A stretch of 64,000 nt of DNA from Spirochaeta cellobiosiphila DSM 17781 (GTDB lineage: Bacteria > Spirochaetota > Spirochaetia > DSM-17781). The DNA lies in the NCBI RefSeq assembly GCF_000426705.1, contig NZ_AUFW01000017.1, positions 62,001-126,000 of the forward strand, written 5' to 3'. Numbering within the stretch: the first letter of the stretch is position 1; every line of letters begins with the position of its first letter. Shown piece by piece: positions 43,443 through 53,366 of the stretch. Both the position numbers and the translations under genes were made by a program. The notes beneath the pieces were generated by a model. The model was not told the origin of the DNA and made no database searches. It was given only the letters and a program-made list of their open reading frames with translations.

Positions 43443-44714
43443 TTATCGAATAATAATATCATCCCGTTTGGATCCAACGGAAATATAAGTAATAGGACAA
43501 CCAATAAGTTCTTCTATCTTATTAGTATAGTCCTGTGCTTCCTGAGGTAAATCTTCAAACTTCCTAATATGGGATATATCACACTTCCAACCTTTCATAG
43601 TTTCAATGACAGGAGTGGCTCTTTCTAAGTCACTAAACGTGGGAAAATCATGTATCACGTCTTTACCTAATTTATAGGCAACACAAAGAGGAATTTCGTC
43701 AAGATAACCCAAGACATCAAGAAGAGATAATACAACGTCTGTTGTCCCCTGTAGTTCACAACCATATTTGGTAGCTACAACATCAAACCACCCCATTCTC
43801 CTGGGCCGTCCTGTCGTAGCTCCATACTCACCATCATCTCCCCCTTTAGAACGTAGCTGGTCAGCTTCATCTCCGAAGATTTCAGAGACAAAAGGACCCG
43901 CACCAACACAGCTTGAATAGGCTTTAACAACAGTTATCACTTTTTCAAGACTTCTTGCAGGCAATCCTGTACTTACAGGAGCAAAAGAAGCTAAAGGACT
44001 AGAAGATGTCGTCATGGGATAGATACCATGATCAGGGTCTTTAAGAGCTCCTAATTGACCTTCCATTAGTATGTTTTTATCAAGATTATCAAGTAAAAGT
44101 TTTCTTGTATCACAGGTAAACCTTTTAATTTCCTGCCCTAATTGATACAAGTAATCTGTTATCGTAACAGCTTCTAACTTTGTCGTTTTATAGCAATATT
44201 CCATTAGAATATTTTTCTTCTCAATATTACGTTTAACTTTGTCTAATAAGCTATCATAATCAAACAAGTCTGCTACTTGAATACCAATCTTTAAGTACTT
44301 ATCTGAATAAAAAGGAGCCATTCCGCTCTTGGTAGATCCAAACTGTTTTGCACCTAACCTTTCTTCTTCCAACTTATCCAATAATATATGATGAGGTAGC
44401 ACAACTTGTGCACGATGACTTATTTTAATATTTGGTTCTGGAACGCTTCGACTTATTAACTCTTTATATTCCTTTAAAAAAGCTTCGATATTAACAGCAA
44501 CACCAGTGGCCAAGACATTGGTGGTGTTTGGATTAAACACTCCCGATGGCAGTAGATGAAGTTGGAACTTACCATATTCATTAATTATTGTATGACCAGC
44601 ATTATTACCCCCTTGAAAACGTACAACAAAGTCCGCCTCCTGTGCTAATAAATCTGTAATCTTACCTTTTCCTTCATCACCCCAGTTGGCACCAACTACA
44701 GCGCTTACACTCAT
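43443..44714 (-). CDS. purA: adenylosuccinate synthetase
   Basis: A 423-residue PurA, which joins IMP and aspartate using GTP in AMP synthesis. The GTP-binding loop NWGDEGKGKITD, the switch GGNNAGHTI, the IMP site GSTKSGMAP and GRPRRMGWFD, and the C-terminal YISVGSKRDD are present. ATG 44714 has AAGGAG six bases upstream. It is divergent from the LysR-type regulator gene, 99 bp away. Confidence 0.96.
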   Translation of the reverse strand: MSVSAVVGANWGDEGKGKITDLLAQEADFVVRFQGGNNAGHTIINEYGKFQLHLLPSGVFNPNTTNVLATGVAVNIEAFLKEYKELISRSVPEPNIKISHRAQVVLPHHILLDKLEEERLGAKQFGSTKSGMAPFYSDKYLKIGIQVADLFDYDSLLDKVKRNIEKKNILMEYCYKTTKLEAVTITDYLYQLGQEIKRFTCDTRKLLLDNLDKNILMEGQLGALKDPDHGIYPMTTSSSPLASFAPVSTGLPARSLEKVITVVKAYSSCVGAGPFVSEIFGDEADQLRSKGGDDGEYGATTGRPRRMGWFDVVATKYGCELQGTTDVVLSLLDVLGYLDEIPLCVAYKLGKDVIHDFPTFSDLERATPVIETMKGWKCDISHIRKFEDLPQEAQDYTNKIEELIGCPITYISVGSKRDDIIIR

Positions 44715-44813
44715 ATTGAACTCCTTAATCACAAAAACAACGCCCTAGTATAAAAGCAATTATAATGATTAGTATAATTGATATTAATTATGGGAGGCAT
44801 AAGTAGAAGTTAT

Positions 44814-45701
44814 ATGAATATTAGTTGGGAATGGTACAAAGTATTTTATCATGTTGCTAGTGAACAGAGTATATCTAGAGCGGCCTCTTTACTACATATA
44901 TCTCAACCAGCAGTTAGCCAAACAATTAAACAAATGGAAGAAGACATTGGCTTCTCCCTTTTCATTCGCACACCTAAAGGGGTAACCCTTACAGAACAAG
45001 GAAAAGGGTTATATACCTCTATCAACCAAACCTTTCATACTATCAAAAGTGCCGAATCCAAATTAGAGGAGCTCAATAATTCGCATACAGGTGCCATTCG
45101 TTTTGGAGCTAGTGACACACTTTGTTCACATTACTTAATTGACTACCTGAAGCAATACAGAAAGGAACATCCTAAAGTTAGACTTCATGTCTATAACATG
45201 ACGACTGATCAAATCATTCATTCCTTACAAAAAGGTGAAATTGATCTTGGATTTATAAACTTGCCTAATAAGCTAAATGAAAACATCGAACTGCAGAATA
45301 TTAAAACTCTTCAAGACTGTTTTATCTGTGGAGAACAATTCAAAGATCACTTTAAAGAACCTGTTCCTTTACAGTATTTAACCCGGTACCCACTAATATT
45401 ACTGGAAGAAGGAACCAATATGCGTCGATTTATTGATCAATATTTTTCCAGTAATAAAGTTGAATGCAAACCAGAATTGGAGTTGGGCAGTATTGATATG
45501 TTAACGAAATTTGCTGCTGCTGATTTCGGAATATCCTTTGTAACAAAGGATTTTATAGAAAAAGAATTGTCTACAAAAGAAGTATACATGGTTAATGTGA
45601 AGGAACCGATTCCTTCACGTTCTATAGGTATCATTAAAATCAAAGATATTGTCTTAACAAATACTGTGAAGGAATTTTATGAAATATTTACTAAAAACTA
45701 A
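44814..45701 (+). CDS. LysR-family transcriptional regulator
   Basis: A 295-residue LTTR. The winged helix-turn-helix is at the N-terminus (SISRAASLLHISQPAVSQTIKQMEE) and the co-inducer domain begins at GAIRFGASDTLCSHYL. ATG 44814 gives the usual MNISWEWYK beginning but GGGAGG is 16 bases away; ATG 44790 is an alternative lying 11 bases after a TATAAT (44773-44778). LTTRs commonly control a divergent gene, which here is purA, but purA control by LysR would be unusual. Confidence 0.9.
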   Translation: MNISWEWYKVFYHVASEQSISRAASLLHISQPAVSQTIKQMEEDIGFSLFIRTPKGVTLTEQGKGLYTSINQTFHTIKSAESKLEELNNSHTGAIRFGASDTLCSHYLIDYLKQYRKEHPKVRLHVYNMTTDQIIHSLQKGEIDLGFINLPNKLNENIELQNIKTLQDCFICGEQFKDHFKEPVPLQYLTRYPLILLEEGTNMRRFIDQYFSSNKVECKPELELGSIDMLTKFAAADFGISFVTKDFIEKELSTKEVYMVNVKEPIPSRSIGIIKIKDIVLTNTVKEFYEIFTKN

Positions 45702-45741
45702 GGGATTTATTGAATCTAACAGTACTTGAGTTCCTATCTTC

Positions 45742-46257
45742 TTAATTACCATGTTCAACCCAGATTAAGTTCTCTACCAGGATTCCTGCTTTCTGTGCTA
45801 AGTTCAGATATTTACTTCTTAGCTCTTCAGGAATAGTTTTATTACGAGATAAAATCCACATATATTCTGTATTTTTGCCAATCACAAGGGCGTAGCTGTA
45901 ATCATTATCAACACTTATAATGTTATATTCAGAATAGAAGGGACCAAAGAATGAGACCTTCAAAGCACCGTTTCGAATATCTGTCTGGAATTTAGCCTTT
46001 CCTTTTGCCACCTTCCACTTATCTTTTTCAAAATCATAACCCCTATTCACTACTTTTATCTTTCCATTATTTTTAAGAGAATATTCTGCTGTTGTATTAT
46101 TTAATCCCTTTTCAAAATAGAAATCTAATCGGGCGATCTCATACCACTTCCCCATGTATTTACCCACATCCAGTTGGTCTATAGGTTTCACTCCATTGGG
46201 AATGGCATACACAAAGTCACTGATAAGAATCATGATACTAAGAAATACAATTTTCAT
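45742..46257 (-). CDS. lipocalin (Blc-like)
   Basis: A 171-residue exported lipocalin. A signal peptide (first 18 residues, ending VYA) lacks a lipobox Cys, so it would be periplasmic rather than lipidated like E. coli Blc. The lipocalin motif GKWYEIARLDFYFEKGLNN is followed by NRGYDFEKDKWKVAKGKAKF and YMWILSRNKTIPE. Bacterial lipocalins bind lysophospholipids or fatty acids in envelope repair. Confidence 0.9.
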   Translation of the reverse strand: MKIVFLSIMILISDFVYAIPNGVKPIDQLDVGKYMGKWYEIARLDFYFEKGLNNTTAEYSLKNNGKIKVVNRGYDFEKDKWKVAKGKAKFQTDIRNGALKVSFFGPFYSEYNIISVDNDYSYALVIGKNTEYMWILSRNKTIPEELRSKYLNLAQKAGILVENLIWVEHGN

Positions 46258-46430
46258 TTTTATTCTCCTTGAAGGAATATAGAAAACTTATAGATTTAAT
46301 TATATTCATTATAAAACAAATAATGATGCTCTTATTCGATTCTCTTGATAAGGCCAGCATTAAAAAGTCTCCCCTATATCAGAATGACGATAAACTTATA
46401 TTCTACCTTTATCCACCTAGATTAATTGAA

Positions 46431-46436
46431 TATAAT
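46431..46436 (+). promoter_or_regulatory. -10 hexamer of a probably leaderless promoter
   Basis: A perfect TATAAT ends eight bases before the ATG at 46445. No convincing ribosome-binding site is present between them. I see no strong -35. Confidence 0.4.
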
Positions 46437-46444
46437 GAAAGCCT

Positions 46445-47161
46445 ATGTTAATAAAAATAGCACTAAACGGAGCCCGTGCAAAATCAGAACATCCTCATAT
46501 TCCTCAGTCTTTACAAGAAATTCACCAAGAAGTAAGTGAACTTTACAAGCGGGGTAATAATGTATTTCATATTCACTGCTATGATGTTGCAGGAAACGAA
46601 AGCCTATCCTCATCGGATGTAACTAAATTAATAACTACCATTAAAGAAGTGTCAAAGGATATTAAAATAGGAATAAGTTCTGGAGATTGGATTGAACCTA
46701 ATATAACCAAGAGACTTGAACACATTAGATCTTGGCAGATCTGCCCAGATTTTATATCCGTTAATTTCATTGAGGATAATGTAACAGATGTCGTACAGGC
46801 ATTGATAGAAAAAGGTGTTTATATTGAAGCTGGATTAGACACTTTAGAAGCAGCTAATAGATTTATAGAAAGTCCCTATGTCTCCTCCTGTTATAGAATT
46901 TTAATTGAAACAGATGAAGTTGATATGGAAAGAACAATAAACACTATTGAAGGAATTGAAGAACTATTAGATCAGCATAATATAAAGACACCACGCTTAC
47001 TCCATGGCTTTAACAAGACAGCATGGCCTGTATTACGATTAGCAAAAGAAAAAGGTTATGATACTAGGATTGGAATGGAAGACACCCTCTACTTTGAAAA
47101 TGGTAGAAGAGCCAAAAACAATATTGAATTATTTGAAGAAGCAGAAAGATTATTAATCTGA
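46445..47161 (+). CDS. BKACE family (3-keto-5-aminohexanoate cleavage) protein, short form
   Basis: A 238-residue TIM-barrel protein of the beta-keto acid cleavage enzyme family: ALNGARAKSEHPHIP (substrate loop), NVFHIHCYD (the two zinc His), IGISSGDW and the C-terminal HGFNKTAWPVL. BKACE enzymes use acetyl-CoA to cleave beta-keto acids. It is shorter than Kce (about 275-310). No pathway partner is adjacent. Confidence 0.82.
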   Translation: MLIKIALNGARAKSEHPHIPQSLQEIHQEVSELYKRGNNVFHIHCYDVAGNESLSSSDVTKLITTIKEVSKDIKIGISSGDWIEPNITKRLEHIRSWQICPDFISVNFIEDNVTDVVQALIEKGVYIEAGLDTLEAANRFIESPYVSSCYRILIETDEVDMERTINTIEGIEELLDQHNIKTPRLLHGFNKTAWPVLRLAKEKGYDTRIGMEDTLYFENGRRAKNNIELFEEAERLLI

Positions 47162-47262
47162 AAATAAACTCAACGATTTAAACTCTATCTTCCTTTTCCA
47201 ATGAATAGTAACTCTGCCATCTAGTGCAACAAGTCACATTATTTTAACATTTGTGACCGAGT

Positions 47263-47700
47263 CTATCTTTTCCACAACATCAAAACTTCATTTTCTTCTG
47301 TATCAGGATCAACCGTTTCTTCTATTATATTAAAACCTTTTGATTGATAAAAAGCTTTCGACTTGGTATTTTTGCTATAAACCTTTAAAGAAAGTTGTTT
47401 TTTAATAGCTTTGACATGATTTAATAAATCACTGCCTATTCCTTTACCTTGATATTCTATCCTAACAAATATGGCCGCTAAATAATTGTCAATTAATGAG
47501 ACAAAGCCTACAATCTGTTCATTGTGAATAGCTATATATGTTTCCGATTGAGGAATATACTTTTTTTCCATAATGTCTCTGTTATTAGCCCAATATTCTT
47601 TTGCAATAAACTTGTGAGCATCTAGGGATACTTCATACCAGATATCTACTATGGCAGGAATATCATTTGGTGTAAAATCCCGGATTATGATGTTATTCAT
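47263..47700 (-). CDS. GNAT family N-acetyltransferase
   Basis: A 145-residue acetyltransferase. The acetyl-CoA motif is RIEYQGKGIGSDLLNHVK, and the C-terminal KAFYQSKGFNIIEE matches GNAT motif B. It resembles YjaB. ATG 47700 has GGAGG five bases upstream and lies inside the last codons of the preceding AAA gene (8-bp overlap). Substrate unknown. Confidence 0.9.
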   Translation of the reverse strand: MNNIIIRDFTPNDIPAIVDIWYEVSLDAHKFIAKEYWANNRDIMEKKYIPQSETYIAIHNEQIVGFVSLIDNYLAAIFVRIEYQGKGIGSDLLNHVKAIKKQLSLKVYSKNTKSKAFYQSKGFNIIEETVDPDTEENEVLMLWKR

Positions 47701-48256
47701 TTGGACCTCCATTTTGTATTGTGTTGACTATAAATAGTGCTCTGTCAGAACTGCTAACTTTTGGGATCTCTATTGTCTGGTATCCTAGTTCATTATATAT
47801 ATCACAAACTCTTTCTCCAAAATCAGAAGCCTGTTGATAGGTCATCTTTCGTTCCTCATCTGTGCAGTATATATCCTGCCATCCTTTAAAGAAAAAAACA
47901 ATTGGATTGTAGGTGTACTGTTTTGCTGCTTTATAATAGATACCAGTATCTAAACCAAACAACTCTGCGTAAGCAATCAAGTCAGGTATACCTCTGTCAT
48001 AAATAATACAATTACTTTGAAAGTCCCTATTATTCTTATAATAAGAAGTGGCTCGTGAAAGCATTAATTGTGTAAATAAATCAGAGTCCTCTTCAGGAAC
48101 ACCTGTAGCTGATATTAATCGTTGCTCGGTTAATATCTCTCTTGCCGGTTCAGGAATACATTTAATATTCTTTTGTTCTAGTGATCTTATTACAGTTGAT
48201 TTGCCACCGCCCATGGCTCCTGTTAAAATGAAGTAGTTAGATTTCTCTATAGGCAT
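47693..48256 (-). CDS. AAA_28-type ATP/GTP-dependent kinase-like protein
   Basis: A 187-residue P-loop protein of the AAA_28 family (NadR/Ttd14-like). Walker A is TGAMGGGKSTV, followed by CIPEPAREIL, CIIYDRGIPDLIAYAEL and the ERKMTYQQASDFGERVCDIY lid. Many such genes sit beside GNAT genes as here; the substrate is not known. The GNAT gene overlaps its end. Confidence 0.85.
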   Translation of the reverse strand: MPIEKSNYFILTGAMGGGKSTVIRSLEQKNIKCIPEPAREILTEQRLISATGVPEEDSDLFTQLMLSRATSYYKNNRDFQSNCIIYDRGIPDLIAYAELFGLDTGIYYKAAKQYTYNPIVFFFKGWQDIYCTDEERKMTYQQASDFGERVCDIYNELGYQTIEIPKVSSSDRALFIVNTIQNGGPNE

Positions 48257-48543
48257 AAGTATACTCCTTGTGGTTTATTGTTATATTTGGAATACCTAAA
48301 TTCAGATTTTTGAGGGGTTTGTTGTATTTATATACCTTGAATCAATTGAAGTGATTTTTGAACATCAAACAAAAGGGCATCTATGTTTAATGACGAGATA
48401 GGCACGACCTAAATGAATTTAACATTGAATAGAAATATTGTCCATTCTTATTCCTTCCATCAAAAATAAGGTCCTGTATAATAAGATTGTATTAAATTAT
48501 TCGATGTAATAAGATCCTAGAATATGATTAAATCGAGGTAACC
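48257..48543. other. intergenic region, no gene seen
   Basis: This AT-rich 287-bp gap separates divergent genes and should hold the promoters of both. I see no reading frame with a ribosome-binding site, no RNA gene motif and no long repeat. Confidence 0.5.
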
Positions 48544-49791
48544 ATGATTGAAGTAAAATATAATTGGACAAAGGGTATAATCAGCCACAAATTAGAATGC
48601 CTTATCAATAACATAAAAGAAAGAGACCATATTCAAATAGATACAACTATACTGGATGAAAACCGTCAGAAATGGATTAGCCAAATAAGCTTAGAGGCAA
48701 AGGATAATCACTATAGTTTTACCATCGATGATATTGTTCGGAATGCAAGTTTTGATCGTATTTATAGTAAACACTTATTTGACAATTTAGGCTTCAAAAT
48801 TTATGAAAACATGAAGAAAAAAAATATCACTGCTGAAAACTACACAGCAAGTTTCGTAAAATTAAATGATAGTAATTTAATCCTTGATATTAGAATTACA
48901 ATCAATAACCAACAAATTGATTACAGAAAAATCAATTGCCAATTAAAATCAGCGGATATATCAACAATGGTGATTAAAGATGATTTTATTGGCAAGTATT
49001 ATTACAAAGAAAAGACAAAGCGCCCGACTCTTGTCATTCTTGGTGGATCTATGGGTGATTTATTCTGGAGTGAACAATATGCCGCCCTTCTAAGTAATGA
49101 AGGTTATAATACACTGGCCTTATCCTATTTTAGCTATAAAGGTGTGAACAATCAGCCTAGAACCTTAACAGAAATAAACCTTGAGTATTTTCACAAATCT
49201 ATTAATTGGCTAATCGACAGGGAAGAAACCTTAGGAAACAAAACTGGCCTGATAGGTCTATCAAAGGGAGGGGAATTAGCTCTTCTACTAGGATCTATAT
49301 ACAAGGATAAAATCAATTCTATCATCGCTATATCTCCAAGTTCTTATTGCTTTGAAGGAGCTTATTTGGGTAAGAATAAAAATATAGGATCTTGGAAGTT
49401 ACAGAATAAAGAGCTGGCCTTTTTAAAATACCCGAACAATACAAAACTTAACCTCTTTATGGAACCAGGCTATTTGTTAGATATACATAAAAAGGCCATT
49501 GAAGAAGCTAATACCCATGATCTTGAAAAGGCCAGAATTAAAGTTGAAGATATACAAGCCCCTACATTAATAGTCAGTGGATCAAAAGATTTGACCTGGC
49601 CGTCTTCTATAATGTGTAAGGATATGGAAGGGAAGAATACATTAATTAACTGGGTAAATTATGAAAATGCTGGTCATATTTTTAACATTCCCCATGTCCC
49701 ACCCCTTCTTGAATCAAAAAAGCAAGATAAAGAAGAGTGTTACAAGGCCAATACAGATTTGTGGGAACAAGTAATAAATCATCTAAAATAA
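48544..49791 (+). CDS. acyl-CoA thioesterase/BAAT-like alpha/beta hydrolase
   Basis: A 415-residue protein with an N-terminal beta-sandwich like the bile-acid-CoA transferase domain (1-130) and a C-terminal alpha/beta hydrolase. The nucleophile elbow is GLIGLSKGGELAL, followed by PTLIVSGSKDLTWPS (acid residue) and NAGHIFNIP (His). Members hydrolyse acyl-CoA or transfer the acyl group to amino acids. In this group the nucleophile is Ser or Cys; Ser here. Monocistronic. Confidence 0.85.
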   Translation: MIEVKYNWTKGIISHKLECLINNIKERDHIQIDTTILDENRQKWISQISLEAKDNHYSFTIDDIVRNASFDRIYSKHLFDNLGFKIYENMKKKNITAENYTASFVKLNDSNLILDIRITINNQQIDYRKINCQLKSADISTMVIKDDFIGKYYYKEKTKRPTLVILGGSMGDLFWSEQYAALLSNEGYNTLALSYFSYKGVNNQPRTLTEINLEYFHKSINWLIDREETLGNKTGLIGLSKGGELALLLGSIYKDKINSIIAISPSSYCFEGAYLGKNKNIGSWKLQNKELAFLKYPNNTKLNLFMEPGYLLDIHKKAIEEANTHDLEKARIKVEDIQAPTLIVSGSKDLTWPSSIMCKDMEGKNTLINWVNYENAGHIFNIPHVPPLLESKKQDKEECYKANTDLWEQVINHLK

Positions 49792-50041
49792 GCTATATTC
49801 CCCTTACCTAAGAACGTAGAGACTCCTAGAAGAATACTAAAGCTCAAAAAAGAAATCGATCATTTCGAAGTTGATGACTTGATTTTATACACATGGATTA
49901 AAAGAAAAGCTTGTTTTCTTTGTTACCATACACAAGACTTTTTCTTGACAGCGCATTAGTCCAACAACTAGATTTTAATAATAAACGAATTGATTGAATA
50001 TGCACTGAATCTGGTTAGTCGCGACTGTTGAGATTTATATA

Positions 50042-50067
50042 TTAACAGTACCCCTGGTTACTGTTAA
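50042..50067 (+). promoter_or_regulatory. 9-bp inverted repeat upstream of the MCP gene
   Basis: TTAACAGTA (50042-50050) and TACTGTTAA (50059-50067) are perfect inverted copies separated by eight bases, just before the GGGAG ribosome-binding site (50072-50077). It could be a dimeric regulator site or a leader hairpin. The outer TTAAC/GTTAA matches the palindrome at the 10-kb operon promoter, which may be chance. The rest of the 49792-50084 gap shows no gene. Confidence 0.45.
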
Positions 50068-50084
50068 ATATAGGGAGTTTTTGT

Positions 50085-51320
50085 ATGAAGAAAAATAGAT
50101 TTATTCAGATTACCATTATAGGTCTTGTTATGAATTTAATAATCGTCTTATCGCTACAGCTGGCTCTGGGGCAAAAGCTAACAGATCTTTATATTTTGGC
50201 TCCCATACTTGCAGGAAGCTATCTTATCTCTATCATAGGAATGTTTAAAAATTATTTTGAAACGTACAATTGGTTCGCTCAGCTATTGGATCACATGGAA
50301 CAACCTATTTCAGTTACAGATCTGAATATGAACTGGACTTTTATTAACAAACCCGTAGAGGATATGCTCAAAAAGAAAAGAAAGGAATCACTCGGAAAAC
50401 ATTGTTCTAATTGGGGCGCAAAAATATGTAATACCAAGGATTGTGGAGTCCATTGCCTCAGAAAAGGCCGAGACGAAACCCTTTTCGACCAATTTGGAAT
50501 GAATTTTCATGTGGAGACTAGTTTCCTTACTAATCTAAGGGGACGTAAAATAGGTCATATTGAAGTGGTCACTGATATTACAGAGAAAACACAACTAAGG
50601 AAGCTTAAGGATAAACTAAGTTCTGATGTGAATGAACATATTGAGGGATTAACCAGTGGAGCTTCTCAATTAGCTGCCGCATCAGAAGAGGTGAGTGCGT
50701 CGGTTGAGCAAATCACTTCAACAATAGAAATGAATGCCGATTATTCAAGTAATACAGAAATAAATGCGAGAAACTCTGAAAAAGAAGCAGATAGCACAAG
50801 ACAGGCAGTAGAAGATTCGATACAAGCAGTAAATAGGATTGTTGTAAAGAATGCAATTATTCAAGACATAGCTAGGCAGACCAATATGCTTGCCTTAAAT
50901 GCAGCAATAGAAGCCGCCCAAGCTGGTGAAGTGGGGAAAGGATTTGCCGTTGTAGCTGGAGAAGTTAAAAAACTTGCAGAAACAAGTCAGAAAGCCGCTA
51001 ATGAAATCGAAACGGTCACTAAAGAAATGGTGAGTGTATCACAAAATGCAGCGGAAAGTCTGGATAGACTAATCTCAAATATCAAAGAAACGGTACATCA
51101 AGTTGCTAATATTAATTCAGCCAGTCAAGAACAGAGGAAAGGAATGTCCCAAATAAGTGCAGCAGTTGTTGGAGTCGCAGACTTCGCTCAGCAATCAAAT
51201 GAAATCTCTCAGAACCTTGAATTAGTATTTCAGGAATTGGAACAGTTTGGTAGAAATAATAACACTAAAGCAATTGAATCTTCTAAACCAGTAATAGCAT
51301 TATCCTCACCAGCAGAGTAA
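50085..51320 (+). CDS. methyl-accepting chemotaxis protein with Cys-rich PAS domain
   Basis: A 411-residue chemoreceptor. Two membrane helices (7-30 and 36-54) with almost no periplasmic loop are followed by a cytoplasmic PAS domain ([15 protein letters not shown] onward) and the MCP signalling hairpin, whose tip is [19 protein letters not shown]. The PAS domain contains four cysteines in [18 protein letters not shown], which could hold a metal, an iron-sulphur cluster or haem, so redox or energy sensing is a reasonable inference. No HAMP domain is evident. Confidence 0.93.
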   Translation: MKKNRFIQITIIGLVMNLIIVLSLQLALGQKLTDLYILAPILAGSYLISIIGMFKNYFETYNWFAQLLDHMEQPISVTDLNMNWTFINKPVEDMLKKKRKESLGKHCSNWGAKICNTKDCGVHCLRKGRDETLFDQFGMNFHVETSFLTNLRGRKIGHIEVVTDITEKTQLRKLKDKLSSDVNEHIEGLTSGASQLAAASEEVSASVEQITSTIEMNADYSSNTEINARNSEKEADSTRQAVEDSIQAVNRIVVKNAIIQDIARQTNMLALNAAIEAAQAGEVGKGFAVVAGEVKKLAETSQKAANEIETVTKEMVSVSQNAAESLDRLISNIKETVHQVANINSASQEQRKGMSQISAAVVGVADFAQQSNEISQNLELVFQELEQFGRNNNTKAIESSKPVIALSSPAE

Positions 51321-51388
51321 ATTCATTTTACTTGGGATCTATAGAGGAAGAGAGAAGAAATGTACCAATAAGAGATCTCTGATTAGTG

Positions 51389-52525
51389 TCAATGCAACTG
51401 TATTTTTCTTCTAATCTTATTATACGAAATTACAATTATATAAGAGGTAATAACGGTTAGTATGAAAACAAAAACTATTTTGATCTCAGGACTTATTTGA
51501 TTCATTCGTATAAATATGATTGAAAATAGTATGGTCATATCTAAATGTATAACATACACACCAAATGAATACCTTGATAAAATATCAGAGAAAAAGGTCT
51601 TTGTATCAAAAAACTGTTTACCAATGGATAGAAAAATAAGCAGATAATATGTGCAAATCAAATATCTCATAAAGCTTATTGATAAAAGCAATAATGAAGA
51701 ATTTTGTGAGTTCACATAAACATAGAACAATAAATATAATAGTGTAAATCCTATTGATATAGTCAGGTGTATCAACGGCTTTCTCAAGGTGCTCATTTTA
51801 TATATCCATCCATTTGAATATGATCGTACTCCAAAAATAAAAAAAGCAATATATGGGATAATTCTTGAAATCTGAAATTGTATTATTGAAATTGCAAACC
51901 ATTTATCTTCAAAGAGGGAATAAAACAGAAAATAGCCTAAGGAGGAAATGATAACTAATAAAATGATATCTGTTACAAAACTCTTTACTACATTCTTTCT
52001 TATGTGATGTATTTTTTTGAACAATATAAAACCAAAAAAGAAGTAAAATAACAAAGATAGAAACCAGAAATGGTAATGTGAAAAAAAGTTTTGTGACCCG
52101 GACCTGTCCTGTATAATCATTTGTTTGTAATAGGATAGAGTATTGCTTATTAAAGCAATGTTGTTGTCCCTTTGAAACTGAATAACATTCACAAGAAAGG
52201 GATTTAAAAATAATACCCCCATGAGCCAAGGAAACATCAGATTCTTAATTTTTTTGATAAAGAACTGTAAGCTATTACATTTCATAAACGAAGGATATGC
52301 AAAATATCCTGCAATGAAAAAAAGGATACACATAAGCATGATATCCAATGATCCAGCTAAAATATCAGCTATTACTGATTTTTGATTGTCGACGACTATC
52401 CACCATTTATCTGAATTAGCAGAATACGCCAACACAACATGGAGAAGGATCACAAGTAATACTACTGTTGCACGTATATTGTTGAAAAAATAAGTAGAGT
52501 CATTTTGTCTATTAGTTTCAATCAT
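51389..52525 (-). CDS. membrane acyltransferase 3 family protein
   Basis: A 378-residue protein with about ten membrane helices and the family start NNIRATVVLLVILLHVVLAY, whose Arg/His positions are typical of acyltransferase 3 (OpgC/OafA type) proteins. YGFGVYVIHL-type sequence (RYSFGVYVIHLDMTILF) near the C-terminus also fits. They move acyl groups onto surface polysaccharides or glucans. No glycan genes are adjacent. Confidence 0.85.
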   Translation of the reverse strand: MIETNRQNDSTYFFNNIRATVVLLVILLHVVLAYSANSDKWWIVVDNQKSVIADILAGSLDIMLMCILFFIAGYFAYPSFMKCNSLQFFIKKIKNLMFPWLMGVLFLNPFLVNVIQFQRDNNIALISNTLSYYKQMIIQDRSGSQNFFSHYHFWFLSLLFYFFFGFILFKKIHHIRKNVVKSFVTDIILLVIISSLGYFLFYSLFEDKWFAISIIQFQISRIIPYIAFFIFGVRSYSNGWIYKMSTLRKPLIHLTISIGFTLLYLLFYVYVNSQNSSLLLLSISFMRYLICTYYLLIFLSIGKQFFDTKTFFSDILSRYSFGVYVIHLDMTILFSIIFIRMNQISPEIKIVFVFILTVITSYIIVISYNKIRRKIQLH

Positions 52526-52577
52526 AATTCTATTATTAAGGAGAGTGTGAATTATTTCATTAACATAGGTTTAGAGA

Positions 52578-53236
52578 TCATCTCATACTTTTTCGTATAC
52601 GACTTAAAGCAACAGGTGTAATACCCAGATAAGAGGCAATATGATACTGTTTAACACGATTGGCTAAGGCAGGATACCTTTTTAAAAATGTTTATAACGT
52701 GTTTCAGCATTATCAGATAATAACTCCCGTTCTCTCTTTTCTTTCTCGACAAACAATAATTCAATGTAGCGAGAATTAACTATTTGCCAGTAAGAATCAC
52801 TTTGTATCTGTTTTTGGTAATCATTAAAGGTAATATAAATAAGGTCGGATGTTTCAAGGGCCTGAATTCCGAACCATGATTTTCTGTTTTCAAGAAAGGC
52901 TGAAAATGCTGATAACATACTCCCCTTTCCTCGAAATACAAGGATTTTTTCACTACCATCATCAGATATATAATAGACACGAAAAAGTCCATTCGCAATA
53001 AAAGCTAATTTATCAGGAGTAGTATCAATGTGAACAAAATGCTCTCCAGAATTGATACGCTGATATTTTAATATTGATAGGCCTGTTTTTACTTTCTCAT
53101 AGGGAAGGACAGCTAATTGATTTAACATTTGATAAAATGATAATAGCCAGCTTTGCAGATTATTTTCAGAGATATCATACTTTGGATCAATTCTCTTATA
53201 CAAAACTTGGATATAATCACGAATTAAGTCTTCCAT
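52578..53236 (-). pseudogene. Crp/Fnr-family regulator interrupted by a -1 frameshift
   Basis: Frame one encodes a cyclic-nucleotide-binding-like domain (YQRINSGEHFVHIDTTPDKLAFIANGLFRVYY...) ending at TAA at 52682 after RYKHF. A one-base shift at the TTTTTAAAAA tract (about 52680-52690) lets the protein run on as LKRYPALANRVKQYHIASYLG, then ITPVALSRIRKSMR, the expected HTH recognition helix, to a stop at 52578-52580, about 219 residues in total. One T appears to be missing from a T run. It may be a true mutation, a sequencing error, or slippage-based expression. Confidence 0.85.
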
Positions 53237-53366
53237 ATAATTATATTAGTTGCTAAGCCTTATTAATTCTACATAAAAAAGAAGGGACTCCCACCTGGGC
53301 TTTAGAACTTAAAACGACAGACTTCAAAGACACATTATTCATTTTCTAGTGTACAAAACACCGATT

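Noticed and set aside
46269-46451. 60-residue plus-strand reading frame before the BKACE gene
   Set aside because: It contains the TATAAT promoter of the BKACE gene, overlaps its start, lacks a good ribosome-binding site and has no family features.
52682-53236. A short intact regulator lacking a DNA-binding domain
   Set aside because: The missing HTH is encoded immediately downstream in the -1 frame, so a frameshift explains it better.
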